Assembly (NCBI GenBank): GCA_900551225.1
Contig: URUZ01000016.1
Location: 1-25,956, forward strand
Length of the DNA stretch: 25,956 nucleotides
From: an uncultured Clostridium sp.
Lineage (GTDB): Bacteria > Bacillota > Clostridia > Lachnospirales > Lachnospiraceae
Direction: 5' to 3'
Of this stretch, positions 1 through 6,660 are shown one piece after another (position 1 is the first letter of the stretch; the number at the start of each line of letters is the position of its first letter). The translations under genes and the position numbers were made by a program. The notes beneath the pieces were generated by a model that did no database searches, was not told the origin of the DNA, and was given only the letters and a program-made list of their open reading frames with translations.

Positions 1-652
1 CCATTGCGATCTGCTCCGTGAAACGGCAGGCGCACTGCAGGAAATGCAGGCTGTTGTAATCCTTCCACGCCAGCACATGTTCCTCTTTCACAAAATATAA
101 GGGGCGGATCAGCTCCATGCCCGGGAAGTTGGTGCTGTGAAGCTTGGGCATCATGGTGTTGATCTGGCCGCCGTAGAGCATACTCATCAGAACCGTCTCG
201 ATCACATCGTCAAAGTGGTGGCCCAGCGCTATCTTGTTGCAGCCCAGCTTCTGGGCGTGGTCATAGAGGAATCCGCGCCTCATGCGGGCGCAGAGATAGC
301 AGGGGGACTGATCCACATCCACCACCACATCAAAGATATCGGAGTCGAAGATGCGGACCGGGATGTTCATAAGGGCGGCATTTTCCTCGATCAGACGGCG
401 GTTCTCAGGGTTGTAGCCCGGGTCCATCACAATGAATTCCAGCTGGAATTCTGTCTTGCTGTGGCGCTGCAGCTCCTGCATACATTTTGCCAGCAGCATG
501 GAGTCTTTGCCACCAGAAATGCAGACGGCAATATGGTCACCGTCTGCGATCATCTCATATTCCTGCAGCCCTTTTACAAAGGGACGCCAGATTTCCTTGC
601 GGTACTGTTTGATGATGCTCCGCTCAATTGCTATATAGGGTTCTTTTATCAT
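1..652 (-). CDS. TtcA-like PP-loop tRNA sulfurtransferase (3' end beyond window)
   Basis: This is a PP-loop ATPase of the TtcA/TilS/MnmA class, predicted to activate a tRNA cytidine by adenylation and replace its oxygen with sulfur. Reading the minus strand from the ATG at 652, the P-loop ISGGKDS lies at residues 45-51. A CxxC pair follows (SPCYLC, Cys118 and Cys121), then GHHFDD and a further Cys-rich CAC segment near the edge. These are the residues that bind the Fe-S cluster in TtcA-type enzymes. About 217 residues are present and the C-terminus lies outside the window. The gene starts 17 bases after the cysE stop, so the two are probably co-transcribed. The ribosome site is weak. The family call is firm; exact position on tRNA (C32) is inferred from family membership, and other TtcA-like clades modify other targets. 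Confidence 0.85.
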   Translation of the reverse strand, partial: MIKEPYIAIERSIIKQYRKEIWRPFVKGLQEYEMIADGDHIAVCISGGKDSMLLAKCMQELQRHSKTEFQLEFIVMDPGYNPENRRLIEENAALMNIPVRIFDSDIFDVVVDVDQSPCYLCARMRRGFLYDHAQKLGCNKIALGHHFDDVIETVLMSMLYGGQINTMMPKLHSTNFPGMELIRPLYFVKEEHVLAWKDYNSLHFLQCACRFTEQIAM

Positions 653-669
653 AAGGGATCTTGTTCTTT

Positions 670-1383
670 CTATAGTATATTGTTATTCTTTGGGATCTGC
701 GGGCTGCTCCCGTCTGTGGGACCGGGATGGGAACCGATGCCGCTGTCTGCGGCAGCCAGCACTGCTTCCAGGTGCTGGATCTGTGCTTCCATGCGCCGCA
801 CCTGTTCCTTTAATGCGTGGTATTCTTCCAATGTGGCGCTTTTTCTTACCTTTGGAATGGTGATTCCGTCCTTTTTCACCGGACGGGCGGGGATGCCCAC
901 TGCGGTTACATTGTCCTCCAGCGGCTTCAGCAGCACCGCGTTGGCGGCGATGGAACAGTTGTCTCCCACCTCAAAGGCGCCCAGGATCTTGGCCCCGGCG
1001 CCAACCATCACGTTGCTGCCCAGGGTGGGATGGCGCTTGCCTCTCTGGGTTCCCACGCCGCCCAGGGTTACGCCCTGGTAGATGGTGCAGTTATCTCCCA
1101 CCACCGCCGTCTCCCCGATCACAACCCCTGTGCCGTGGTCAATCAGTATCCCGTGGCCCAGCTGGGCGCCCGGATGGATCTCAATCAGCGTAAAGAAGCG
1201 TGCAATCTGGGAGATCAGACGTGCAATAAAGAACATCTTATGCCTGTAAAACCAATGGGCAAACCGATGCCATATAAGCGCATGGATTCCCTGGTATAAA
1301 AGGAGCACTTCCAGCCCATTCCTGGCCGCCGGGTCCCGCTCCTGGACAGCCTTAATATCCAGCCATATATCCTTAAAAATCAT
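670..1383 (-). CDS. cysE: Serine O-acetyltransferase CysE
   Basis: The enzyme transfers acetyl from acetyl-CoA to L-serine, giving O-acetylserine, the first step of cysteine synthesis. The 237-residue product has the short N-terminal helical domain typical of Firmicutes CysE, followed by left-handed beta-helix hexapeptide repeats. The active-site segment DHGTGVVIGETAVVGD is present, as is the GGVGTQRGKRHPT loop that binds the substrates. The C-terminal tail is a Gly/Ser/Pro/Asn-rich extension that looks disordered. The gene is the first of a two-gene run with the TtcA-like gene. It has its own promoter about 60 bases upstream with a palindrome over the start site, which suggests repressor control, for example by sulfur supply. 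No T-box leader was seen. The assignment is secure. Confidence 0.95.
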   Translation of the reverse strand: MIFKDIWLDIKAVQERDPAARNGLEVLLLYQGIHALIWHRFAHWFYRHKMFFIARLISQIARFFTLIEIHPGAQLGHGILIDHGTGVVIGETAVVGDNCTIYQGVTLGGVGTQRGKRHPTLGSNVMVGAGAKILGAFEVGDNCSIAANAVLLKPLEDNVTAVGIPARPVKKDGITIPKVRKSATLEEYHALKEQVRRMEAQIQHLEAVLAAADSGIGSHPGPTDGSSPQIPKNNNIL

Positions 1384-1414
1384 ATCAGCCCTGACCTTAA
1401 CCTTTCTATAATGG

Positions 1415-1449
1415 ATGTGAACTCAAGTCTGCCAAGTGTTCACATTATA
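1415..1449 (-). promoter_or_regulatory. cysE promoter with operator-like palindrome
   Basis: On the minus strand a TATAAT -10 box occupies 1449-1444; the only -35 candidate at 17 bases spacing is the weak TTTTTA. Immediately downstream the arms ATGTGAAC (1445-1438) and GTTCACAT (1422-1415) form a perfect 8+8 inverted repeat around a 15-base centre. That centre itself contains the direct repeat ACTTG-GCAG-ACTTG. The arrangement places a dyad over the transcription start, as expected of a repressor site. The protein that binds it is unknown. Confidence 0.55.
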
Positions 1450-1564
1450 GCATATGCGGTATTGATTAAAAAGGCAATTTTTAAGAATTTTGAGCTGTTG
1501 GGCCGGACTGCGGGGTGTAAAGCTGCGGGATACCTTACTGCCGGGCTGCCTCCGTATTACCCTT

Positions 1565-1996
1565 CTACTGGAACACAACAGGGTTTTCCAGATATTCCGT
1601 CCGGATCACAATAAAGGGGTAGGACTTCTCCATCCCTACGGTTTCTCCCTTCTCAGGGCCTTTAAGCTCCGTGTCAATAACAATGGAATTCTCAGTGAGA
1701 TACAGGTCATCCACACAGATGCTGTATCCGCCGGTAGCCTGTTCGCCGTAGCCCACCGCTATGTAGAGATTCTTGTCATCACTGTATGTAAGCTTAAAGG
1801 GGGACGCCTGTTTCTCTGAGATGATCTGGCGCAGCTCCTGGGGTATATCCGCTTCCCCCATCACCGAAAAGTCCAGATCCTTCACCTTTTTCCCATCGTC
1901 CTTTGACGCTGAGCAGCCCGCCAGGGCCGTCACCACTGCGACACAGGCAAATGTCATAGCAATCCTTAATAATTTTCCAAATTTCTCCTTTTTCAT
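1565..1996 (-). CDS. PrcB-like lipoprotein
   Basis: This is a 143-residue secreted lipoprotein. A lipoprotein signal peptide is visible: basic MKKEKFGKLLR, a hydrophobic stretch, then the lipobox LAGC with Cys28 as the lipidation site. The remaining ~115 residues include the pattern LYIAVGYGEQATGGYSI and a C-terminal PFIVIRT segment. These resemble the C-terminal domain of PrcB, the protease-complex subunit first known from Treponema dentilysin. In Firmicutes this domain occurs in many small lipoproteins of unknown function. An in-frame upstream ATG at 2080 exists, but a GGAGG site sits 10 bases before the ATG at 1996, so the shorter start is chosen. The gene is divergent from the CotF-like pair. 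The family call rests on pattern memory and is moderate. Confidence 0.65.
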   Translation of the reverse strand: MKKEKFGKLLRIAMTFACVAVVTALAGCSASKDDGKKVKDLDFSVMGEADIPQELRQIISEKQASPFKLTYSDDKNLYIAVGYGEQATGGYSICVDDLYLTENSIVIDTELKGPEKGETVGMEKSYPFIVIRTEYLENPVVFQ

Positions 1997-2125
1997 CTGC
2001 TTAAATCCTCCAAATCCTGCCAATACGATTACTATCAATATATTCTTTGCTGCCATGATTATGCACAGAAAGCGTCTCATAAAACCAAAGGGTTCGGTAC
2101 ATACTAAAAATCGGAGGTGATAAAT

Positions 2126-2299
2126 ATGAGTCCAAAGGAATTAAATTATGTTGAAGATGCGTTAGGCCACGAGCAGATCCTGAAAACACAGTGTGAAAAC
2201 GCAGTACAGAATCTTCAGGATCCTGAGCTGAAGTCCTGCGTACAGCAGATCAGCCAGAAGCATCAGCAGATTTTTGACAATTTCTACAATCTTGTATAA
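2126..2299 (+). CDS. Small CotF-like coat-associated protein
   Basis: This 57-residue, cytoplasmic-looking helical protein is rich in Gln, Glu and Asn and begins MSPKELNYVEDALGHEQ. Its heptad-like pattern, and the segment QQISQKHQQIFDNFYNLV, resemble one half of the CotF-family helical bundle, which is ferritin-like in outline. The start is the ATG at 2126, with GGAGGTGAT 5-10 bases upstream; an in-frame GTG at 2117 lies inside that ribosome site and is unlikely. It is followed after 12 bases by the second CotF-like gene, which has its own AAGGAGG site, so the two form an operon. A spore-coat role is inferred from that neighbour; alone, the protein is too short to assign firmly. Confidence 0.65.
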   Translation: MSPKELNYVEDALGHEQILKTQCENAVQNLQDPELKSCVQQISQKHQQIFDNFYNLV

Positions 2300-2311
2300 G
2301 GAGGCAGCAAA

Positions 2312-2557
2312 ATGGATGACAAATGCATCATGGAGAACCTTCTCCTGACCACCAAGGGCGTGTGCGACCTTTATATGCACGGCACCATCGAATCTCCCAC
2401 TGCCAATGTTCACCAGACCTTTGACCAGGCGTTAAACGACAGCCTGTGCATGCAGGACGACATTTATAAGAAAATGTCCGCTAAGGGCTGGTATCAGACC
2501 GAACAGGCCGAACAGCAGCAGCTTCAGAAGGTTAAAAACAAATTCGCCGGAATGTAG
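2312..2557 (+). CDS. CotF-family spore coat protein
   Basis: The 81-residue product carries the CotF-type signature LLTTKGVCDLYMHGTIES followed by VHQTFDQALNDSLCMQDDIY and a Trp-Tyr near the end (KGWYQTE). These are typical of the small spore-coat proteins common in Clostridia. CotF proteins are made in the mother cell late in sporulation and assemble into the coat. The family domain is usually around this length, so the protein appears complete. Its start ATG is preceded by AAGGAGGCAGCAAA. It is the second gene of a pair with the 57-residue protein and ends at a strong bidirectional terminator. I could not point confidently to a SigE or SigK promoter upstream of the pair. Confidence 0.8.
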   Translation: MDDKCIMENLLLTTKGVCDLYMHGTIESPTANVHQTFDQALNDSLCMQDDIYKKMSAKGWYQTEQAEQQQLQKVKNKFAGM

Positions 2558-2603
2558 TTCCGGTGAACTGCCGCCCACAGGGTAGTATTCCGGACCGGCA
2601 GTG

Positions 2604-2642
2604 AAAAAGCATGGCGGAGTTATGGATTCCGCCATGCTTTTC
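2604..2642. terminator. Bidirectional rho-independent terminator
   Basis: A perfect 14-base stem, AAAAGCATGGCGGA pairing with TCCGCCATGCTTTT, encloses a 9-base loop. The A-run at one end and T-run at the other allow it to stop transcription from both sides. It sits between the plus-strand CotF-like pair and the minus-strand ilvE, which converge here. Confidence 0.9.
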
Positions 2643-2656
2643 TATTGTTATATTCA

Positions 2657-3682
2657 TTACATAATTTTTCTGATCCAGCCCTCGGGCGCCTCGATGGTTC
2701 CCATCTGGATGCCGGTGAGGGTGTCGTACAGCTTCTGAATCACCGGGCCCATCTGACCCATGCCGCTTCCGAAGCAGATCTCCCTGCCGTGGTCCACAAT
2801 CCGGCCCACCGGGGAGATAACGGCCGCTGTCCCGCAGAGTCCGCACTCTGCAAAATCTTCCAGCTCCGCCAGCTTAACCGGGCGCTCTGTCACCTTCATT
2901 CCCAGGTAATGCTCCGCAACATAGATCAGGGAGCGTCTGGTAATGGAGGGCAGGATGGAGTCGGACTTGGGTGTCACCACCTCGCCGTCTTTTGTCACAA
3001 ACAGGAAGTTGGCACCGCCTGTCTCTTCTATATAAGTCCTGGTACCGGGATCAAGGAATACATTCTCATCAAAACCGGCAGCGTGGGCCGCCATGGAAGC
3101 GTGGAGGCTCATCGCATAGTTCAGTCCTGCTTTCACATGGCCGGTTCCGTGGGGCGCCGCACGGTCAAAATCGCTGACGCACAGGGAGAGAGGCTTGGCC
3201 CCTCCTGTAAAATAAGGGCCTACCGGTGTAACCAGGATTCTGAACTGGTACTCGTCGGAGGGTTTCACACCAATCACAGGGCCTGAGGCAAACATATAGG
3301 GCCTGATGTAGAGGGTCGCCCCGCTGCCAAAAGGAGGAACCCATGCGGCGTTGGCCCGAACCACCTGATCCAGGGCTTCCAGGAACCTCTCCTTGGGGAA
3401 GGAGGGCATCTCCAGCCACTTGGCGGAATCGCTCATGCGCTCAGCGTTTAAGTCCGGGCGGAAGGTCACGATGCTGCCGTCCTCAGTGGTGTACGCCTTC
3501 AGACCCTCGAAACATTCCTGGCAATACTGCAGGATTCCCGCACACTCGTTGATGACCACATTGGGGTCTGAGGTCAGGCCGCCCTCATCCCATGCACCGT
3601 CTTTATAATTAGCCACATAGCGCTTATCTGTCACTCTGTAATTAAAACCGATGTTACCCCAGTCCAGATCTTTCTTTTCCAT
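2657..3682 (-). CDS. ilvE: Branched-chain amino acid aminotransferase IlvE
   Basis: This PLP enzyme reversibly transaminates leucine, isoleucine and valine with 2-oxoglutarate, the last step of their synthesis and first of their breakdown. The 341-residue length is that of the longer (BCAT type II, eukaryote-like) group. Recognisable landmarks are CFEGLKAY near residue 57, YIRPYMFASG near 125, and HVKAGLNYA with the Schiff-base Lys184. EETGGANFLFV and CGTAAVISPVG form part of the phosphate and substrate pocket. A TTG at 3688 is in frame, but GGAGG lies 8 bases before the ATG at 3682, which is taken as the start. The gene is monocistronic, with a near-consensus promoter upstream and a terminator after it. 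No T-box or leader peptide was seen. Confidence 0.95.
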   Translation of the reverse strand: MEKKDLDWGNIGFNYRVTDKRYVANYKDGAWDEGGLTSDPNVVINECAGILQYCQECFEGLKAYTTEDGSIVTFRPDLNAERMSDSAKWLEMPSFPKERFLEALDQVVRANAAWVPPFGSGATLYIRPYMFASGPVIGVKPSDEYQFRILVTPVGPYFTGGAKPLSLCVSDFDRAAPHGTGHVKAGLNYAMSLHASMAAHAAGFDENVFLDPGTRTYIEETGGANFLFVTKDGEVVTPKSDSILPSITRRSLIYVAEHYLGMKVTERPVKLAELEDFAECGLCGTAAVISPVGRIVDHGREICFGSGMGQMGPVIQKLYDTLTGIQMGTIEAPEGWIRKIM

Positions 3683-3727
3683 AATCAATTCCTCCGTTCA
3701 AGTAGGTGTGAAAGTATTTTGAACACA

Positions 3728-3756
3728 ATTATAAGCGTATTGACTCATAAAATCAA
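3728..3756 (-). promoter_or_regulatory. ilvE sigma-A promoter
   Basis: On the minus strand TTGATT (3756-3751) is followed after 17 bases by TATAAT (3733-3728), a near-consensus housekeeping promoter. The -10 box lies 46 bases before the ilvE start codon, leaving a short leader without room for a riboswitch. Confidence 0.75.
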
Positions 3757-3847
3757 TGGGGGAATTCCAAATATACTATACAATTCAGGCATATCAGCCA
3801 TAACTTTAGACAGGCAGCCTGCCACCATCTCATTGATTAACCGCTAA

Positions 3848-3881
3848 AATTATGTTAAGGTAGACTACAGAAACCATAATT
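3848..3881. promoter_or_regulatory. Dyad upstream of tetR, possible autoregulatory operator
   Basis: AATTATG (3848-3854) and CATAATT (3875-3881) are inverted 7-base arms. The middle of the element contains a smaller dyad, GTAGACTAC, at 3860-3868, with almost the same centre. A possible tetR promoter, TTGATT then TAAGGT at 17 bases, overlaps it. TetR-family proteins commonly bind such dyads over their own promoter, but that is inference here. Confidence 0.4.
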
Positions 3882-3900
3882 AATAAGGAGGGGTTGTCAC

Positions 3901-4485
3901 GTGGCGAAGAAAAATGCACGCAATACCCGGGGCAAAATCGTCAGCGCCGCCTGGAAGCTGTTCTATGAGCAGGGGTACGAGGACACCACCGTGGAGGAGA
4001 TCATCGAGCTGTCCCAGACCTCCAAGGGATCATTTTACCACTATTTTGACGGCAAGGATGCGCTGCTGAGCACCCTGAGCACCCTGTTTGATGAAAAATA
4101 CGAAGAGCTGACAGACGCGCTGACGCCGGAAATGACGGCCATGGAGAAACTTCTGTTCCTCAACAGAGAGCTGTTCGGCATGATTGAGAACAGTATCTCC
4201 ATTGAGCTGCTGGCCAGGCTTTTGTCCACCCAACTGGTCACAAGCGGCGAAAAACATCTGCTGGACCGGGATCGCACCTACTATAAGCTGCTGCGCCGGA
4301 TCATATCCGGTGGCCAGGAAGACGGTTCCCTGAGCACCGGGCTCAGCGTCAGTGAGATGGTGAAGCGTTATGCGCTGTGCGAGCGGGCCCTGATGTACGA
4401 CTGGTGCCTGTGCGGCGGGGAATACTCCCTCATGCAGTACGGCGCCTCCACCATGCCCGGATTCCTGAGCAGTTTTCTGGCCTGA
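3901..4485 (+). CDS. TetR/AcrR-family transcriptional regulator
   Basis: This 194-residue DNA-binding regulator has the standard TetR layout. The N-terminal helix-turn-helix spans about residues 10-55, with IVSAAWKLFYEQGYEDTTV, the recognition segment TSKGSFYHYFDGKDALL and the linker helix that follows. The remaining ~135 residues form a helical ligand-binding domain with no recognisable subfamily signature. The start is GTG at 3901, preceded by AAGGAGGGG at a suitable distance. It is divergent from ilvE and lies upstream, in the same direction, of putP, which has its own promoter. The likely targets are its own promoter and perhaps putP. The inducing ligand cannot be told from sequence. Confidence 0.9.
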   Translation: MAKKNARNTRGKIVSAAWKLFYEQGYEDTTVEEIIELSQTSKGSFYHYFDGKDALLSTLSTLFDEKYEELTDALTPEMTAMEKLLFLNRELFGMIENSISIELLARLLSTQLVTSGEKHLLDRDRTYYKLLRRIISGGQEDGSLSTGLSVSEMVKRYALCERALMYDWCLCGGEYSLMQYGASTMPGFLSSFLA

Positions 4486-4614
4486 AATTTACGTCAGGCA
4501 TTTTGTATGAATATTAATCAAAATAATCGTACAGCCTTTTTCTCCTTTATTTATCAGCATTTTTCTAATATTTTCGATGGATCGTACAGTATTAAGTCTA
4601 TACTCCGTTCTGTG

Positions 4615-4643
4615 TTGTGTTCTAATTTTCACCATGCTATAAT
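4615..4643 (+). promoter_or_regulatory. putP sigma-A promoter
   Basis: TTGTGT (4615-4620) and TATAAT (4638-4643) are separated by exactly 17 bases. The -10 box lies about 35 bases before the chosen putP start. A 9-base direct repeat, ATCGTACAG, occurs upstream at 4526-4534 and 4581-4589. Confidence 0.7.
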
Positions 4644-4678
4644 GGGCCCATTATGTTTTCTGCAAGGAGGAAATGAGT

Positions 4679-6214
4679 ATGACAGCAGCACAAATCGGGA
4701 TTCTGTCCGCCATTGTAATCTATCTGGCGGCCATGGTCTACGTAGGGTTTTACTTCAGCAAAAAGGGGGGCGGCAGCTCCACCGATGATTTCTATCTTGG
4801 AGGGCGCAGACTGGGTCCGATTGTGACAGCCATGAGCGCCGAGGCCTCGGATATGAGCAGCTGGCTTCTCATGGGCCTGCCGGGCGTGGCCTATCTCACG
4901 GGAATTGCGGACGCAGGCTGGACCGCCATCGGCCTGGCTGCGGGCACCTACTTGAACTGGCTGATCGTGGCAAAGCGGCTGCGCCGTTACTCCGTGGCCT
5001 GCGGCGCTATCACAATCCCCGACTTTTTCTCCCGCCGCTACCGGGATGAGAAAAATATTCTGACCTGCATCGCGGCTGTGGTGATTCTGATCTTCTTTAT
5101 CCCCTATACTGCCTCCGGCTTCAAAGCGGTGGGAACTCTGTTCAACAGCCTGTTCGGCATCAATTACCATATGGCCATGATCGGCGGTGCCATTGTCATC
5201 ATCGGTTACACCATACTGGGGGGCTTCATGGCAGTTTCCACCACGGATCTGATCCAGAGCATTGTCATGAGCATCGCCCTGGTGGTCATCGTGTTTTACG
5301 GCATCAATATCGCTGGGGGCTGGGACGCTGTGGTGGAGAATGCCAAGGCTATGGAAGGCTATCTGAGCATGACCCGCCTGCACAACATGGCGGACCATTC
5401 TTCCTCCCCCTATGGATTTATCACCATCTTGTCCACCATGGCCTGGGGGCTGGGATATTTCGGGATGCCCCATATTCTGCTGCGCTTCATGGCCATCCAG
5501 CATGAGGATATGCTGAAGCTGTCCCGCCGTATCGCCTCCGTCTGGGTGGTGATCTCCATGTTCGTGGCCATCCTTATAGGCGTAATCGGCTACAGCGTGT
5601 CCCTGGCCGGGAAGATCCCCATGTTCTCCACCAGCTCCGAGTCTGAGACCGTGGTGATCCAGCTGTCCAAGATCCTGGGCCAGAACGGTTTCCTGCTGTC
5701 CATCGTCGCCGGCGTGGTGCTGGCCGGAATTCTGGCCTGCACCATGTCCACCGCGGATTCCCAGCTTCTGACAGCCGCCTCCAGCGTATCCCAGAACCTG
5801 CTCTCCGACTTCCTGAAGATCAAAATGAGCGCCCGCGCCTCCATGTCGGCCGCCCGGCTGACAGTGGCCGGAGTCGCCCTGGTCAGCATGATACTGGCCT
5901 GGAATCCCGACAGCTCCGTATTCACCATCGTATCCTTTGCCTGGGCCGGTTTCGGGGCCTCATTTGGGCCTGTGATGCTCTTTGCCCTGTTCTGGAAACG
6001 CAGTAATCTGAAGGGCGCTCTGGCCGGCATGGTCAGCGGCGGAGTCATGGTGTTCCTCTGGAAATATCTGGTGCGGCCCATGGGCGGCGCCTGGAATATC
6101 TATGAGCTGCTGCCGGCATTTATCGTGGCCTGCATCGCCATTGTGGCCGTGTCCCTGGCAACCGCGCCTCCTGATGAGGAGATTGTGAAGCAGTTTGAAG
6201 CCATTGGGAAATAA
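4679..6214 (+). CDS. putP: Sodium/proline symporter PutP
   Basis: This membrane protein of the sodium:solute symporter family imports proline using the Na+ gradient. The 511 residues contain about 13 hydrophobic segments. The PutP hallmark DDFYLGGRRLGP is followed by TAMSAEASDMSSWLLMGLPG, the region that forms much of the Na+ and proline sites. Later hallmarks include WGLGYFGMPHILLRFMAI and LAGILACTMSTADSQLLTA. The ATG at 4673 is only 2 bases from GGAGG, whereas the ATG at 4679 is 8 bases from it and is taken as the start. The gene has its own promoter and is followed by a strong terminator. In this setting proline may serve as a Stickland substrate or osmolyte, but nothing in the sequence decides this. 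Confidence 0.93.
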   Translation: MTAAQIGILSAIVIYLAAMVYVGFYFSKKGGGSSTDDFYLGGRRLGPIVTAMSAEASDMSSWLLMGLPGVAYLTGIADAGWTAIGLAAGTYLNWLIVAKRLRRYSVACGAITIPDFFSRRYRDEKNILTCIAAVVILIFFIPYTASGFKAVGTLFNSLFGINYHMAMIGGAIVIIGYTILGGFMAVSTTDLIQSIVMSIALVVIVFYGINIAGGWDAVVENAKAMEGYLSMTRLHNMADHSSSPYGFITILSTMAWGLGYFGMPHILLRFMAIQHEDMLKLSRRIASVWVVISMFVAILIGVIGYSVSLAGKIPMFSTSSESETVVIQLSKILGQNGFLLSIVAGVVLAGILACTMSTADSQLLTAASSVSQNLLSDFLKIKMSARASMSAARLTVAGVALVSMILAWNPDSSVFTIVSFAWAGFGASFGPVMLFALFWKRSNLKGALAGMVSGGVMVFLWKYLVRPMGGAWNIYELLPAFIVACIAIVAVSLATAPPDEEIVKQFEAIGK

Positions 6215-6226
6215 TCTTAGCATCAC

Positions 6227-6265
6227 AAAAGGAGCCATGAACCGCAGGTTCATATGGCTCCTTTT
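6227..6265. terminator. Bidirectional terminator between putP and spoIIID
   Basis: AAAAGGAGCCAT and its partner ATGGCTCCTTTT form a long stem, extended inward by GAACC/GGTTC around a 3-base loop with one bulged base. The A-run and T-run at the two ends suit both plus-strand putP and minus-strand spoIIID, which converge here. Confidence 0.88.
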
Positions 6266-6291
6266 CAGCGTTCCCCCGACTGTGTATTCCT

Positions 6292-6567
6292 CTACTCGTC
6301 GTCTTTGCTGCACATCTGAAGTCTGTGCTGGTACTTTTCTCTCGTGGCAAGTCCGCCGCGTATATGCCGCTCCGACTTATTCACGTCCAGCACAATCCTG
6401 GCCTGAGCCGCCAGAGACGGATTGATGTTCTCCAGCCGGTCGGTAACGTCCTTATGTACCGTGGATTTTGAAATCCCGAACTTCTTCGCAGTCTGCCTCA
6501 CCGTTGCATTGTGGTCTATGATGTAATTGGCGATGGCTACCGCGCGTTCTTCGATATACTCCTTCAA
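6292..6567 (-). CDS. spoIIID: Sporulation transcriptional regulator SpoIIID
   Basis: SpoIIID is the small DNA-binding protein that acts in the mother cell after sigma-E to switch genes on and off before sigma-K takes over. The 91-residue product matches the family from end to end. It has the opening KEYIEERAVAIANYIID, the helix-turn-helix TVRQTAKKFGISKSTVHKDV, LENINPSLAAQ, and the basic C-terminal RHIRGGLATREKY. The start is TTG at 6567, with AGGAG 7 bases upstream; it aligns with the B. subtilis start MHDYIKER. A possible sigma-E -10 element lies just upstream. The gene is followed by a terminator. The nuclease-NTPase gene lies directly upstream in the same direction. Confidence 0.95.
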   Translation of the reverse strand: MKEYIEERAVAIANYIIDHNATVRQTAKKFGISKSTVHKDVTDRLENINPSLAAQARIVLDVNKSERHIRGGLATREKYQHRLQMCSKDDE

Positions 6568-6594
6568 AATGAGTCTCCTGAGAATGTTTTTTAC

Positions 6595-6602
6595 ATCTTA
6601 TG
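6595..6602 (-). promoter_or_regulatory. Possible sigma-E -10 element of spoIIID
   Basis: The minus-strand octamer CATAAGAT resembles the sigma-E -10 consensus (CATACAnT). It would start transcription about 20 bases before the spoIIID TTG codon. The -35 side (around GCTAATCC, some 15 bases upstream) matches poorly, so this is tentative. Confidence 0.3.
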
Positions 6603-6660
6603 CAGGAGAAAGAAGGATTAGCACATCCCGTTCGGTTTTCGGAGAAAATTTATTTGCTGT

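Noticed and set aside
137..1081. Plus-strand open frame of 314 codons
   Set aside because: It lies opposite the TtcA-like and cysE genes, whose motifs are unmistakable; no ribosome site or family resemblance on the plus strand.
1384..1564. Possible T-box or riboswitch upstream of cysE
   Set aside because: No T-box AGGGTGGNACCGCG-like sequence and too short a distance between promoter and start codon.
4486..4514. CCTGA...TCAGG hairpin followed by CATTTTGT after tetR as a terminator
   Set aside because: The stem is only 5 base pairs with a long loop; too weak to claim.
4637..5503. Minus-strand open frame of 288 codons opposite putP
   Set aside because: His/Gly/Asp/Gln-rich shadow of putP codons; no start site support.
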